From assembly GCA_965227145.1 (NCBI GenBank), contig OZ245730.1, positions 4,030,001 to 4,094,000 on the forward strand: 64,000 nucleotides of DNA. Direction: 5' to 3'. The position numbers and the translations under genes were made by a program. Numbering within the stretch: the first letter of the stretch is position 1; each line of letters starts with the position of its first letter. The notes under the pieces were generated by a model. It made no database searches and was not told where the DNA came from. It worked only from the letters and a program-made list of their open reading frames with translations. Origin of the DNA: JACKAQ01 sp965227145. Its GTDB lineage: Bacteria > Calditrichota > Calditrichia > RBG-13-44-9 > J075. Positions 1 through 8,258 of the stretch are shown here, one piece after another.

Positions 1-169
1 CCAGTCCGGGCTCGTTGACAAACTGGTGAATCCGTTCGGGATTTCCGGTTGCGTATGCATCAATTTTTGCTGGATTCGTATCGTATCCGTGCACCTCGTG
101 CCCGTATTCCGAGCAGATTGCGGCGTGCACCAATCCCACATAACCTGTGCCGGCAACAATAATTTTCAT
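1..169 (-). CDS. Nucleotide-sugar dehydrogenase, N-terminal fragment (UDP-glucose 6-dehydrogenase family)
   Basis: Only the first 56 codons are inside the window; the gene runs off the left edge. The start is the ATG at 167-169. The protein opens with a Rossmann NAD-binding loop (GTGYVGLVHA, residues 7-16), then an acidic residue ending strand 2 (GYDTNPAKID), and reaches the NEPGL segment equivalent to YEPGL in UDP-glucose/UDP-HexNAc dehydrogenases. These enzymes oxidise C6 of a nucleotide sugar to the uronic acid with two NAD+. The fragment cannot separate UDP-glucose from GDP-mannose or UDP-HexNAc enzymes. The next minus-strand genes (asparagine-synthetase-like, rfbB) support surface-polysaccharide precursor synthesis. 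Confidence 0.8.
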   Translation of the reverse strand, partial: MKIIVAGTGYVGLVHAAICSEYGHEVHGYDTNPAKIDAYATGNPERIHQFVNEPGL

Positions 170-340
170 GTCGAAGACCTCGCTGTAACATGTGGCAGGA
201 TCATTTTTCGCATTGGGCTAAACCACCAAATAATGGCGTATCAACGAATTTGACATCATACGAACCATTTGCCGGGGTGATTAATTGAGAGGCATTGCGA
301 AAAAAAGATCATCGTACCGATAAGCATTTATTGAGCGATT

Positions 341-372
341 TGCACAATCAATTGTCGCGAAAAGATTGTGCA
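341..372. promoter_or_regulatory. Perfect 9-bp inverted repeat between two minus-strand genes
   Basis: TGCACAATC (341-349) and GATTGTGCA (364-372) are exact reverse complements around a 14-nt loop. The repeat lies 58 bp after the end of the asparagine-synthetase-like gene and 170 bp before the dehydrogenase start, both on the minus strand. No run of T follows on the minus strand, so an operator or mRNA stem is as likely as a terminator. The remainder of 170-429 shows nothing else. Confidence 0.4.
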
Positions 373-429
373 TCAATTTAAAGCAGTTATAAATATTATC
401 CAAAAAAATGAATTTAACTGAAAACAAAA

Positions 430-2337
430 TTAATCATTCAGAAAACTCAATAATGTAATGTAGCGCAACATCAACCGTGGATTCAATTGTTTTTCTGTAT
501 TTTTCCGGCGAATTTGATTGGCGATAAAATCCGGGATTCGCCGGTCGTGGCGGTCAATTGCATCTGCAGCCCAGCGTTTTACGGCCGGATGCTGGAGCAG
601 TTTTCGCGCTTCCGCATCGGGATTTACGGCTGTTTTACCGGTCGCCATATTTTTTCCACCAACCAGATTTTGGCGGGTGATCATCCGTGCAGCTTCTTTG
701 AAGCGGTAAATTTGCGGTGCATCCAGCGGATTTCTGCCCCACAATTCGTTCGGCAAAATTGCCGCTTCCGGAAAATAGGTGTTCCAGTAATAATTATAGA
801 GCCGGTCGCTGGCGCGGAGCGATTTGTCGGTATCGAGGCAGCTTTGCAGCACTTCGTAATCCAGAAACGGGCTGCTGCAGGCTGTGTGCTGCTGAACGCC
901 GATCGCCTTCGCGATAGACAAACTGCGGGCCATTGTGAAATTGTGCAACGATTCCCGAAAGTCCTCATGGGTGTGTCCGGCCAGCCGGTTGATTTCCAAA
1001 ATGCCGCGCGCTGCGTTCAAAAACCAACATTCGTAACCGAGCGTGAGAATCCCGCCAAGTTCCTCGTCCGGCAACGCGTGCACATCGTTATAGAGCAATC
1101 GCTGATAATGGTTGATGCTTTTGATGGGCGTATTAAATTTATCTTCACCGCGAATGTGGGAAATCATTCCGCGAACGTCGTTCGGCAAATCCAGAAAACT
1201 CTGCCCGCCCATGATACAATCGCCGCTCAATTCGTCCATAAAAAAGCTGTCCGGCGAATGTGCTGCGCGATGCTGCCAATCGAAAACATCTGTGTGTTCC
1301 AGCGAAATCGCCAGGCGCGTATGCCGTGCAATATCGTCCGAAAATCTCGGCAACAAATCCCAATTGACCGGTGCCGGCCGAACCGGCAGATTATAGTGCC
1401 GCGCCAGTTTCAACGCGGATTTGGATGCGCCGCGATTCCATAAATTCGGGCGAAAGCGTTGCAGCCAGGTTGTCAGCAATTGGCTCGCGTAATCGTCGCG
1501 CAGTCCGATGTGATAATCCGCGTCGTCAAATCTGCTAAAATATTTGCTCAGCGCATCGTGGACTTTTTCACCGGCGGCGGGCAATTCTTTTTCCCGATAC
1601 ACCGGCGGTTTGAACTCGAAAATTGCCGGCGGCGTTTTGCCCAGCCGCTGCGATTCCAAATCCACTGTCAGGGTTTGCCCGGGCATCCGGCGCTCCACAT
1701 TTTGGAACAGCGATTTCGCAAACGGTAAATAACCGTATTTCAGGAATTCCACCACCGATTCTTCGGAAAGTTTAGCCACTTTCCGGAAAGCAAATGGGTT
1801 TCCGCTCAGAAAAAAACCGGACTCGGATTCCCAATAATACAGCGGCATAACCCCATATTTATCGCCGGTGACCAGCAGCTTTTGGCGTTCCTTATCCACA
1901 ATCACCAAATTGAACAACCCGCCGGCAATCGATTTCAGCCCTTTGGCAAGCGTGCTCACGCTGATTTTGTGAAGAAATTTCTGCAGGTTCACTTCGGCAT
2001 CAATTGTGTTCACATCGTCGAGATAAAAATGACCGTCCAGCAGCACGGCAAATGCCGGATTATCGACCACCTGCCACGAGCTTTCCGAGACATCGTTATT
2101 TGTCGTAATGTTAATATTATCAAAGGAATAGAGGGAATTTGCGAACGCATGCACCTGCAAATATTGCGGCACAACTGCCAACGTTGGCGCATTCTGGATG
2201 ACGGGATCAAAAACGGGAATAAAGCTTGCCGGAAAGCTGTGCTTCGTCGCTGGCGGCGAGGAAATTTGCCGGGAAATTGCCCGGGCGGACCGGTTATCAA
2301 AGCGTTTTCTATGTTCAAAATTGGATTGAAAATGCAT
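430..2337 (-). CDS. Asparagine-synthetase-like protein with degenerate active sites
   Basis: This 635-aa protein has the AsnB-type two-domain layout: a class II glutamine-amidotransferase-like N-terminal part (about residues 85-215, with GGLFNLVIVD at 139-148 and the VTGDKYGVMPLYYW strand at 156-169) and a synthetase-like C-terminal part (about 250-560). Key residues are lost. There is no Cys at position 2, since a tail of about 80 residues precedes the domain, so glutamine hydrolysis by Cys2 is unlikely. The SGGxDS pyrophosphate loop is replaced by IGLRDDYASQ (277-286), and the second ATP-site loop reads SGDCIMGGQ (371-379). AsnB homologues in polysaccharide loci can amidate uronic acids; here a non-catalytic or altered role is more likely. 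It lies 120 bp downstream of rfbB on the same strand. Start ATG at 2335-2337. Confidence 0.75.
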   Translation of the reverse strand: MHFQSNFEHRKRFDNRSARAISRQISSPPATKHSFPASFIPVFDPVIQNAPTLAVVPQYLQVHAFANSLYSFDNINITTNNDVSESSWQVVDNPAFAVLLDGHFYLDDVNTIDAEVNLQKFLHKISVSTLAKGLKSIAGGLFNLVIVDKERQKLLVTGDKYGVMPLYYWESESGFFLSGNPFAFRKVAKLSEESVVEFLKYGYLPFAKSLFQNVERRMPGQTLTVDLESQRLGKTPPAIFEFKPPVYREKELPAAGEKVHDALSKYFSRFDDADYHIGLRDDYASQLLTTWLQRFRPNLWNRGASKSALKLARHYNLPVRPAPVNWDLLPRFSDDIARHTRLAISLEHTDVFDWQHRAAHSPDSFFMDELSGDCIMGGQSFLDLPNDVRGMISHIRGEDKFNTPIKSINHYQRLLYNDVHALPDEELGGILTLGYECWFLNAARGILEINRLAGHTHEDFRESLHNFTMARSLSIAKAIGVQQHTACSSPFLDYEVLQSCLDTDKSLRASDRLYNYYWNTYFPEAAILPNELWGRNPLDAPQIYRFKEAARMITRQNLVGGKNMATGKTAVNPDAEARKLLQHPAVKRWAADAIDRHDRRIPDFIANQIRRKNTEKQLNPRLMLRYITLLSFLND

Positions 2338-2457
2338 TGGTGAATCCCTGCTTTCCGCAATTATTTAACTTCCGTGTGCGATTTTCGCACGCTCCGCTAA
2401 TCGAAACTATCGGAGAAATGTGCGAAAACCATTACTTTTCAACCGGTTGGCAATTGA

Positions 2458-3516
2458 TCAGGCGTCGTTTCCGTAATGCTGCGAAATCCATTCCTGATAT
2501 TGCCCGCTTTTGATTCGCGAAACCCATTCCGAATGATCGAGAAACCACTGAACGGTTTTGCGAATACCGCTCTCGAACGATTCTTCCGGCTGCCAGCCGA
2601 GTTCCGTGCGAATTTTGCTGAAATCGATTGCGTATCGCCAATCGTGACCGGGACGATCTTTCACAAAAGTGATCAGTTCGCGGCGCGATTTGCCACCGGA
2701 TTGCGGCAGCAGTTCATCCACAATATCGCAAATGGTGTGCACCACATCCAGATTGCGCATTTCGTTATCGCCGCCAATATTGTATGTTTCCCCGCGTTTG
2801 CCGGATGTCATAATTTGCCAGATCGCCGTGCAGTGATCGCGCACAAACAACCAATCGCGCACGTTTTGACCGTCGCCATAAACCGGCAGCGATTTGCCTT
2901 CGGCAGCATTTAAAATCATCAGCGGAATCAGTTTTTCGGGAAATTGATACGGTCCGTAATTGTTCGAACAGTTGGAAATCGTCACCGGAATGCCATATGT
3001 GTGATTGTATGCGCGAACCAAATGATCGGATGACGCTTTGGATGCCGAATACGGGCTTCGCGGCTGATACGGCGTGGTTTCCGTGAAAAACCCGGTTTCG
3101 CCGAGACTGCCGAACACCTCATCCGTGCTGACGTGGTGAAACAACGCCAGCTTTTCGCGATTGTGGCGCGCCAGTTCCAGCAGGTTAAACGTCCCGATGA
3201 CGTTGGTTTGGATAAATTCTCCCGGTCCAACAATCGAGCGATCTACATGCGATTCCGCCGCGAAATGGCAGATGGAATCCACTTCATATTTGGTGAATAC
3301 ACGCTCGACGGCGGCGTAATCGCAAATATCAACCTGTTCAAAAAAGTAACGTCCGGCAAATTGTTCGGCGATGTCCGACAAATTTTCCGGATTTCCGGCG
3401 TAAGTCAGTTTGTCCGCGTTCACAACGCAACCGCTAAATCCGGATTCTTCAAATAGATAGCGAATGAAATTTGCGCCGATAAAGCCACATCCGCCGGTAA
3501 CTAAAATTGTTTTCAT
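2458..3516 (-). CDS. rfbB: dTDP-glucose 4,6-dehydratase
   Basis: RfbB converts dTDP-glucose to dTDP-4-keto-6-deoxyglucose, the branch point to rhamnose and other deoxysugars. The 352-aa length is standard for this short-chain dehydrogenase. Visible motifs: NAD loop GGCGFIGANF (8-17), the STDEVFG segment (130-136) carrying the catalytic Asp132-Glu133 pair characteristic of RmlB, and the YxxxK dyad Tyr156/Lys160 in YSASK. NNYGPYQFPEKLIP is a further family signature. Start is the ATG at 3514-3516. rfbA, rfbC and rfbD are not adjacent, so the rest of the pathway must lie elsewhere. Confidence 0.95.
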   Translation of the reverse strand: MKTILVTGGCGFIGANFIRYLFEESGFSGCVVNADKLTYAGNPENLSDIAEQFAGRYFFEQVDICDYAAVERVFTKYEVDSICHFAAESHVDRSIVGPGEFIQTNVIGTFNLLELARHNREKLALFHHVSTDEVFGSLGETGFFTETTPYQPRSPYSASKASSDHLVRAYNHTYGIPVTISNCSNNYGPYQFPEKLIPLMILNAAEGKSLPVYGDGQNVRDWLFVRDHCTAIWQIMTSGKRGETYNIGGDNEMRNLDVVHTICDIVDELLPQSGGKSRRELITFVKDRPGHDWRYAIDFSKIRTELGWQPEESFESGIRKTVQWFLDHSEWVSRIKSGQYQEWISQHYGNDA

Positions 3517-3623
3517 TGGTATATCCCGGTGTTGATTTTTCAGTGATTTTGTGTGCAGAAGATAACGGAAACGAACAATCGGGTCAATTTAAAAATTCAA
3601 TTTTCGGCGGGCAGTTCAATGAT

Positions 3624-3639
3624 CGGGAAAATTTTCCCG
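3624..3639. promoter_or_regulatory. 16-bp perfect palindrome in a divergent intergenic region
   Basis: CGGGAAAATTTTCCCG is fully self-complementary. It lies between the divergently transcribed rfbB (start 3516, minus) and nudC (start 3739, plus), about 110 bp from each start, where an operator would sit. No regulator gene is adjacent, and its function is unknown. Confidence 0.35.
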
Positions 3640-3738
3640 CCGGAATTTGGTTATCTGTGTCGTTGCAAAGGATTTATCATCGGTAATCTGTTGCAAAATA
3701 TGAGTTGATTTTCGAGAATCACGAAAGTATTGTTGCAT

Positions 3739-4569
3739 ATGAAAAATACATTTATCCCCGAACTTCGTTCAATTGAACGCCCCGAAACGCCGTCGATCGG
3801 CTTTATTTTTTCGAACGGAAAAATTTTACTCGCATCGGAAAACCCGGAAAATCCGTTACCGGATATATCGATAAACCCCTTTAATAAAATAAACTTACAG
3901 CGATTATTGAACATCGGTTTCTGGAATAATAACCCGTGCGTCGCAGCGGAATTGCCGGATGACGCCGAAATTCCTGCGCCGTTCCAATGGCTGCCGTTGC
4001 GGCAGTCTTTCGCTGTGTTAGGGGAAACCGCATTTTCGATTGCCGGACGCGCACACCACATGCAGCATTGGGATCGAACCCACCGGTTTTGCGGCAGTTG
4101 CGGCGCCCCATTTCCTGATGAGCTGACCACAAATGTGAAAATTTGCAGCCGCTGCGAAGCCAGCCACTTCCCCACGCTGTCGCCGGCGGTGATTGTCGCG
4201 GTTACGCGCGGCGCTGAAATTTTGCTGGCGCGTTCCGCCCGTTTTCGCAACGCCAAAATGTTCAGCGTGCTGGCCGGATTTGTGGAGCCCGGCGAAACGC
4301 TGGAATCCGCCGTTGCCCGCGAAGTGTTCGAGGAAACGCGCATCAGCGTGGAGAACATCCGCTATTTCGGCAGCCAGCCGTGGCCGTTTCCGAATGCGCT
4401 AATGATAGGTTTTACAGCCACTTACGCCGACGGTGAAATTGATCTCGCAGATGACGAACTGGTAGAAGCCGGTTGGTTTTCCGCGAAGAATATGCCGCAT
4501 TTATCGCAACCGCCGAGCATCGCCCGCAAATTGATCGATCATTTTTTGGCTGAAAATGGAGTGGGGTGA
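3739..4569 (+). CDS. nudC: NADH pyrophosphatase / RNA-deNADding Nudix hydrolase
   Basis: NudC cleaves NADH to NMNH and AMP and removes NAD caps from RNA 5' ends. The 276-aa protein has a variable N-terminal domain, a four-Cys zinc ribbon (CGSCGAPF ... CSRC), and a Nudix box of the G-x5-E-x7-REVFEE form within GFVEPGETLESAVAREVFEE. The SQPWPFPNALMIGF segment is the signature that separates NudC from other Nudix enzymes. The ATG at 3739 is preferred to the in-frame TTG codons at 3730 and 3733; no good Shine-Dalgarno sequence is seen. The gene is monocistronic and convergent with the CrtA-like gene, 15 bp away. Confidence 0.93.
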   Translation: MKNTFIPELRSIERPETPSIGFIFSNGKILLASENPENPLPDISINPFNKINLQRLLNIGFWNNNPCVAAELPDDAEIPAPFQWLPLRQSFAVLGETAFSIAGRAHHMQHWDRTHRFCGSCGAPFPDELTTNVKICSRCEASHFPTLSPAVIVAVTRGAEILLARSARFRNAKMFSVLAGFVEPGETLESAVAREVFEETRISVENIRYFGSQPWPFPNALMIGFTATYADGEIDLADDELVEAGWFSAKNMPHLSQPPSIARKLIDHFLAENGVG

Positions 4570-4584
4570 ATCGTTGAGTTGATC

Positions 4585-5346
4585 TCAGCGAAAAATTTTT
4601 GCCAACGGATCGACGCCGTTCCATTTGCCCACGCTGCCGATGGGCAGAAATCGCGCGAACAATTCTTCGCTGTACCAATTTTCCGAACGGGTCCGGCGCA
4701 TCGCATCGATGTGATCGGGATTTTTGTAGGCGTATTCGCGAATGGCGGCCGGGTTTTCCCAAACGCTCAATGTGGCTTGCCGGATAAACGGCGCTTCCCC
4801 GATGCCAATTGACAGTATTCGACCGTTTGCGGGATCCAGCGCGGCGCTGGTTTTTGGCACCATTTGCCAAAACGCCCGCAATCGCGACGGGCGAATGGTT
4901 GCCCGGGTGAGCACCGCAACCGGGTTTTCGTCCGGCGACATTTTTGCGATCGGCAAAAACGGATTGCTGCTGTTCCATTGCCCGTTCGCCTGAACTGGCA
5001 GTAAAAAAATCGTCCACATTTCGCTTGCGTGGCGATTGTATTTGGCAACCAACCGGGATTTGTTGAGGAAATTTTCGGCGGCTTCGGGGGAATTCCAAAC
5101 GCACAGCAAAGCATATCGCGACCAATCCGGCTGCAAGCTGAAACCGCTGCCGTGTCCGCAGCCCATCAATTTCCAAAAGCGCAAATCACGCATTCGCAAC
5201 AGATGCAATCTGGAAATACCCATTTGCGCCAACGCCCAAAAGCGTTGACTTTTCGGGAATCCCCAAAAAGTAACGGTCACCAACGGCGTTCCGCCGGCTA
5301 GCGCCGCGCTGATTTTCGGGTTGTTCAATTGAGCGGTCAGAGCCAT
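4585..5346 (-). CDS. CrtA-like (spheroidene monooxygenase family) protein
   Basis: The 253-aa protein follows the CrtA pattern throughout: an N-terminal VTVTFWGF strand, FWALAQMG, RFWKLMGCGHGSGF, WSRYALLCVW, then VAVLTRATIRPSRLRAFWQ, the GIGEAPFIRQATLSVW segment and a closing RRTRSENWYSEELFARF. CrtA proteins are haem monooxygenases that add a keto group to acyclic carotenoids. No other carotenoid gene is in the window, so the substrate is uncertain. Its ATG (5344-5346) lies inside the end of the upstream membrane-protein gene (10-bp overlap), so the two are probably translationally coupled. Family assignment is confident, the reaction is not. Confidence 0.75.
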   Translation of the reverse strand: MALTAQLNNPKISAALAGGTPLVTVTFWGFPKSQRFWALAQMGISRLHLLRMRDLRFWKLMGCGHGSGFSLQPDWSRYALLCVWNSPEAAENFLNKSRLVAKYNRHASEMWTIFLLPVQANGQWNSSNPFLPIAKMSPDENPVAVLTRATIRPSRLRAFWQMVPKTSAALDPANGRILSIGIGEAPFIRQATLSVWENPAAIREYAYKNPDHIDAMRRTRSENWYSEELFARFLPIGSVGKWNGVDPLAKIFR

Positions 5347-6896
5347 TCGATAGTGTTCGCGAGTGATTCGAGGGTTTTCACATTATCATCAAAAATTTTG
5401 GATTTCTCGCCGTGCGGACAAAAAAAGGTGAACCGGATATGCAGCGCGCCTTTGCCCATCGACCGGTAGCCGTAGAGCTGGCGCATTTTGAAGGATTTTC
5501 CGCCCAACGCAATTTCCGAATCGAGTTTTTTACCACTTTCCAGCGATCCGTGGACTTCGCAATCTGAGGATCGCGGGTTAATTTGCAGTAAAATTTTACC
5601 ATCCGGCTGGTTGATATACGGAAAATTGGATGCGGCAAACTGCTCAATTCGTTTGATCAATTCGCGCCGCAACCCGATGGAAACCTGTCGCGGGATGGCC
5701 ATTTCAACAATTTTGTCGAACACCCGTTTGTCGGCGGTTTCCCAATCCTTAAAATAATTGAGATTGGTGATCACAAATTCCGGCACCACTTTTTCTTTGC
5801 GGCTGTTTTCCCAAGCCGTCAAATTGTCCAGCAATGCCTGGCTGATGCGATACCCGCGCCGGAATTGGCAGATAAACATCTGATATATCAACCCCAATTG
5901 CAAATACATCCGGTTGTTGATTTCCCGGTTGATGCCGATCAAATCGGGCATTTTGAACGGTTCGGGCGTGCTTTCGGGTAATCCGTCCCGCTTATTGACT
6001 TCGATGACAATTGTGATCGCCGGAAATGCGCCTCGTTCCGATTCCAGTTTGGAATCCAGCCGTTTGGTGAGCACCGCCGTATTCCATTCGTCCAAAATTT
6101 TGGGCATTTTGAGCAGTCCGTGGGCGTCCACCACATCGCCCATCAACAGGTTGAAAACGGTGTCGTCGCGGCGCTCCGGCGCAATGTTGAAGGTGTTCAG
6201 TGTCCATCGCTCCGGCACTTTAAACGAGAATGAGTAGGCATCATTTTCGATCTCAACCGGATTTTTCAACAGCTCTTTAATTTTTTCGTAAACGTCGTTT
6301 GCGTCCGTTTCGGTGAGGTCGTTAAAGCCTTGCCAGACAATCGTTTTGCGCGGTTTGCTGACCTTGTTTACTTCGTCTTCTACTTTGCCGAAATCGCCCG
6401 GCGCCTCAAAAAAAATCACGTTGAAACGATCGTCACCCACTTTTTGCAAACTGGGTTTGCTCATATCGCCGCGACCGGCGTATTGGCGTTCGCTTTTGTC
6501 CGGATCGAGCGGGTTAAATTTGATGATTTGGGCACGCTGATCGGAGAGCAAATAATAGATTTGGTTTTGCTCCGCCGGTTTAAAAAAATTTCGCAGATAC
6601 CAACTGAAACCGAGAATCAATGAGCCTGTGAGCAAAATAGCGAACGATTTGAACAGTTGCGCACCCGAATGCTCGATCACATCGCTGCCGACGGTTGCAC
6701 CGGATCGCGCGATGATTTCAAAAACAACCACCCAGCATGCCCACAGCAGCAGCACAATGCCCACAAACGTGACAAACATGATGATCGGATGGGTAATTCG
6801 CGAAACCGGCATTGCGTTGGGTTCGCCATTCCAGATTGGCACTTCGCCATCCGAATCGTAAAATTCCCGGATTTTCCGGGGCAAATGCGTTGCCAA
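5337..6896 (-). CDS. Two-TM membrane protein of unknown function, coupled to the CrtA-like gene
   Basis: This 519-aa protein is not recognised. A short cytoplasmic N-terminus is followed by two hydrophobic segments (about residues 37-63 and 84-102), then a roughly 400-residue soluble part. The first soluble stretch (IYYLLSDQRAQIIKF) resembles bacterial PH-like domains that follow a two-TM hairpin; the rest is mixed alpha/beta without a motif I can name. The start is TTG (6894-6896), supported by a GAGGC Shine-Dalgarno about 6 nt upstream and by the absence of an early ATG. The 3' end overlaps the CrtA-like start by 10 bp, which suggests joint function in the envelope. Confidence 0.7.
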   Translation of the reverse strand: MATHLPRKIREFYDSDGEVPIWNGEPNAMPVSRITHPIIMFVTFVGIVLLLWACWVVVFEIIARSGATVGSDVIEHSGAQLFKSFAILLTGSLILGFSWYLRNFFKPAEQNQIYYLLSDQRAQIIKFNPLDPDKSERQYAGRGDMSKPSLQKVGDDRFNVIFFEAPGDFGKVEDEVNKVSKPRKTIVWQGFNDLTETDANDVYEKIKELLKNPVEIENDAYSFSFKVPERWTLNTFNIAPERRDDTVFNLLMGDVVDAHGLLKMPKILDEWNTAVLTKRLDSKLESERGAFPAITIVIEVNKRDGLPESTPEPFKMPDLIGINREINNRMYLQLGLIYQMFICQFRRGYRISQALLDNLTAWENSRKEKVVPEFVITNLNYFKDWETADKRVFDKIVEMAIPRQVSIGLRRELIKRIEQFAASNFPYINQPDGKILLQINPRSSDCEVHGSLESGKKLDSEIALGGKSFKMRQLYGYRSMGKGALHIRFTFFCPHGEKSKIFDDNVKTLESLANTIEWL

Positions 6897-6941
6897 ATTT
6901 TCGCCTCAGTTGATATTCGTAAACACTTGATATTATGATAT

Positions 6942-7508
6942 TTAACGCGATCGACTATTGCTCATTCGCTGTTGAAACGCGGTTTGATAAAGCAGCGTTG
7001 CGCGATCTTTAATCGCCGTCGATTCATCTGCACTGATGGCTTCCGGTTCATCCGCAACAGTGCGTTCCGCAGAAATAATGTTGCCGCCGGTTCCCCAAAA
7101 AATTTGTTGCGAGAGCTGGGTTTTACCGCCGTTTCCATCCGCGAGATGCTGGACTTCCCGAAAAAAAACCGGTTCGCCGTTGGCAAAATAGAACTGCCCT
7201 TCCGCTGTTCCGCCCGCCGCCATTTTGCGATTTTCAACGATGGTTTTCAGCGAATCGCCCGAAAAAAAGGCACTGAAACGGATGATTTGCGGTCCGTTAG
7301 CAAACTGCCCGTCCACCGATTCGTATTCGCCGAGTTGCGCATCGATTGCCGCAACTGTTTTCTGCAGCGCAGAAACCGCCGGTTGCGGATTGGGATTTCG
7401 CAACGGTTTGATATTTTCATCCGTAGCTTTTTCCGTTTTCGCACATGCGACCACAAACAGAAGCAACATCAATATTTTTAATAATTTAAATTTGGAAAAT
7501 AATTTCAT
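6942..7508 (-). CDS. Putative lipoprotein, unknown function
   Basis: The 188-aa product starts with a lysine-rich n-region and hydrophobic core ending in the lipobox-like FVVAC (Cys about 22), predicting lipidation. The mature part is hydrophilic, with a region (ANGPQIIRFSAFFSGD ... GQFYFANGEPVFFREVQ) that looks like a beta-strand meander. Nothing identifies a family. I chose the ATG at 7506-7508 over the in-frame TTG two codons earlier because the resulting signal peptide is more typical. It lies 23 bp downstream of another small lipoprotein gene on the same strand, likely one operon. Confidence 0.65.
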   Translation of the reverse strand: MKLFSKFKLLKILMLLLFVVACAKTEKATDENIKPLRNPNPQPAVSALQKTVAAIDAQLGEYESVDGQFANGPQIIRFSAFFSGDSLKTIVENRKMAAGGTAEGQFYFANGEPVFFREVQHLADGNGGKTQLSQQIFWGTGGNIISAERTVADEPEAISADESTAIKDRATLLYQTAFQQRMSNSRSR

Positions 7509-7531
7509 TTTCAACTTTCAGTTTTTGGTGT

Positions 7532-7939
7532 TCAATTTCCGGCGCAATCCGAATCGCGCTTTTCGCGAAAGGCAATGACCGATTTCACCATCAGTGAACC
7601 GCCGAAATTCATCTCGCCGACAGACAGCGTGCCGCTGGTTTTAACCCCGCGAAATTCAACGTAAACCTCCTCCTCCGGTGCTTTGCTGATTTCCTGATAG
7701 CGGGTGGTGAGATACAGTTGCATTTCCGCGTCGCAGTTAACCAGCCAGGCTCCGCCGCCACACTCGTTGAAAATATTCAGCGTATCTTTCAGCACCAGAA
7801 AACCTGCAAACGCCGGCTCTGCAACTTTGGTCATCCGGTTATCTTCCGGCTTTGGCGACGGTTTTTCAGCGGATTCCTGATTCGCGCCACAGCTTACCAA
7901 TAACACCGTCAGTCCGGCAAATAACAGCCATTTGATCAT
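7532..7939 (-). CDS. Small putative lipoprotein, unknown function
   Basis: The 135-aa protein has a signal peptide with lipobox LLVSC (Cys about 17) and then a Ser/Glu/Pro-rich linker. The folded part contains FNECGGGAWLVNCDAE, LYLTTRYQEI, VYVEFRG and VGEMNFGGSLMVKSVIAF, suggesting a small beta-barrel of the OB/META type, faintly like the NlpE C-terminal region; this is only a guess. The ATG at 7937-7939 has AGGAG six bases upstream; the in-frame TTG before it would be too close. It is followed by a second lipoprotein gene on the same strand. Confidence 0.65.
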   Translation of the reverse strand: MIKWLLFAGLTVLLVSCGANQESAEKPSPKPEDNRMTKVAEPAFAGFLVLKDTLNIFNECGGGAWLVNCDAEMQLYLTTRYQEISKAPEEEVYVEFRGVKTSGTLSVGEMNFGGSLMVKSVIAFREKRDSDCAGN

Positions 7940-7942
7940 CAA

Positions 7943-8258
7943 ATTCTCCTTTCGGAAATATATTTTTCACGGTTAAAACATTTGTTTTTTGAGCACATTT
8001 GTATTCAATATTTTCATTCGGCAGATAATGTTGTATTCGGGCAGCGATCGATTACTGTTCGAAAATGAACCGTTCATTCCCGCTTTCCTGCCAGTCGTTC
8101 CCACGAAGGCAGAAATCTCCAGCTTGTCATCATCTCACTATTTTTTATCAGACAACCCGTTCCAATTTGGTTATTTTTATAAATTATTGGATTTTGACTT
8201 TTAATTCAACGATGTTTTGATAAATTTATGAAATTATGAAAATTAGCGAACGAAAACA
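7943..8258. other. Intergenic region with a dispersed-repeat copy
   Basis: This divergent spacer separates the lipoprotein operon (minus) from the patatin gene (plus). Apart from the repeat copy at 8094-8122 it is AT-rich with no convincing open frame; the possible ORF at 7989-8204 is largely a translation of that repeat. Confidence 0.5.
8094..8122 (+). repeat. Dispersed intergenic repeat, copy 1
   Basis: The 29-nt stretch beginning GTCGTTCCCACGAAGG and ending ATCTCCAG matches 22 of 29 positions with the copy at 33491-33519. Both recall the GTCATTCCxGCGAAxGCxGGAATC intergenic sequence seen in many bacterial genomes. Flanking bases (CATTCCCGCTTTCCTGCC) look like part of the same decayed unit. 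Confidence 0.5.

Noticed and set aside
26..253. Open frame of 75 codons on the plus strand over the left edge
   Set aside because: It is antisense to the nucleotide-sugar dehydrogenase start, which has a clear Rossmann motif on the minus strand.
487..1443. 318-codon plus-strand open frame inside the asparagine-synthetase-like gene
   Set aside because: The antisense frame has no family resemblance; the minus-strand frame shows the AsnB-type domain order. Long antisense frames are common here because of codon bias.
7989..8204. 71-codon open frame between the lipoprotein and patatin genes
   Set aside because: Most of it is a translation of the dispersed repeat at 8094-8122 and no Shine-Dalgarno sequence precedes it.
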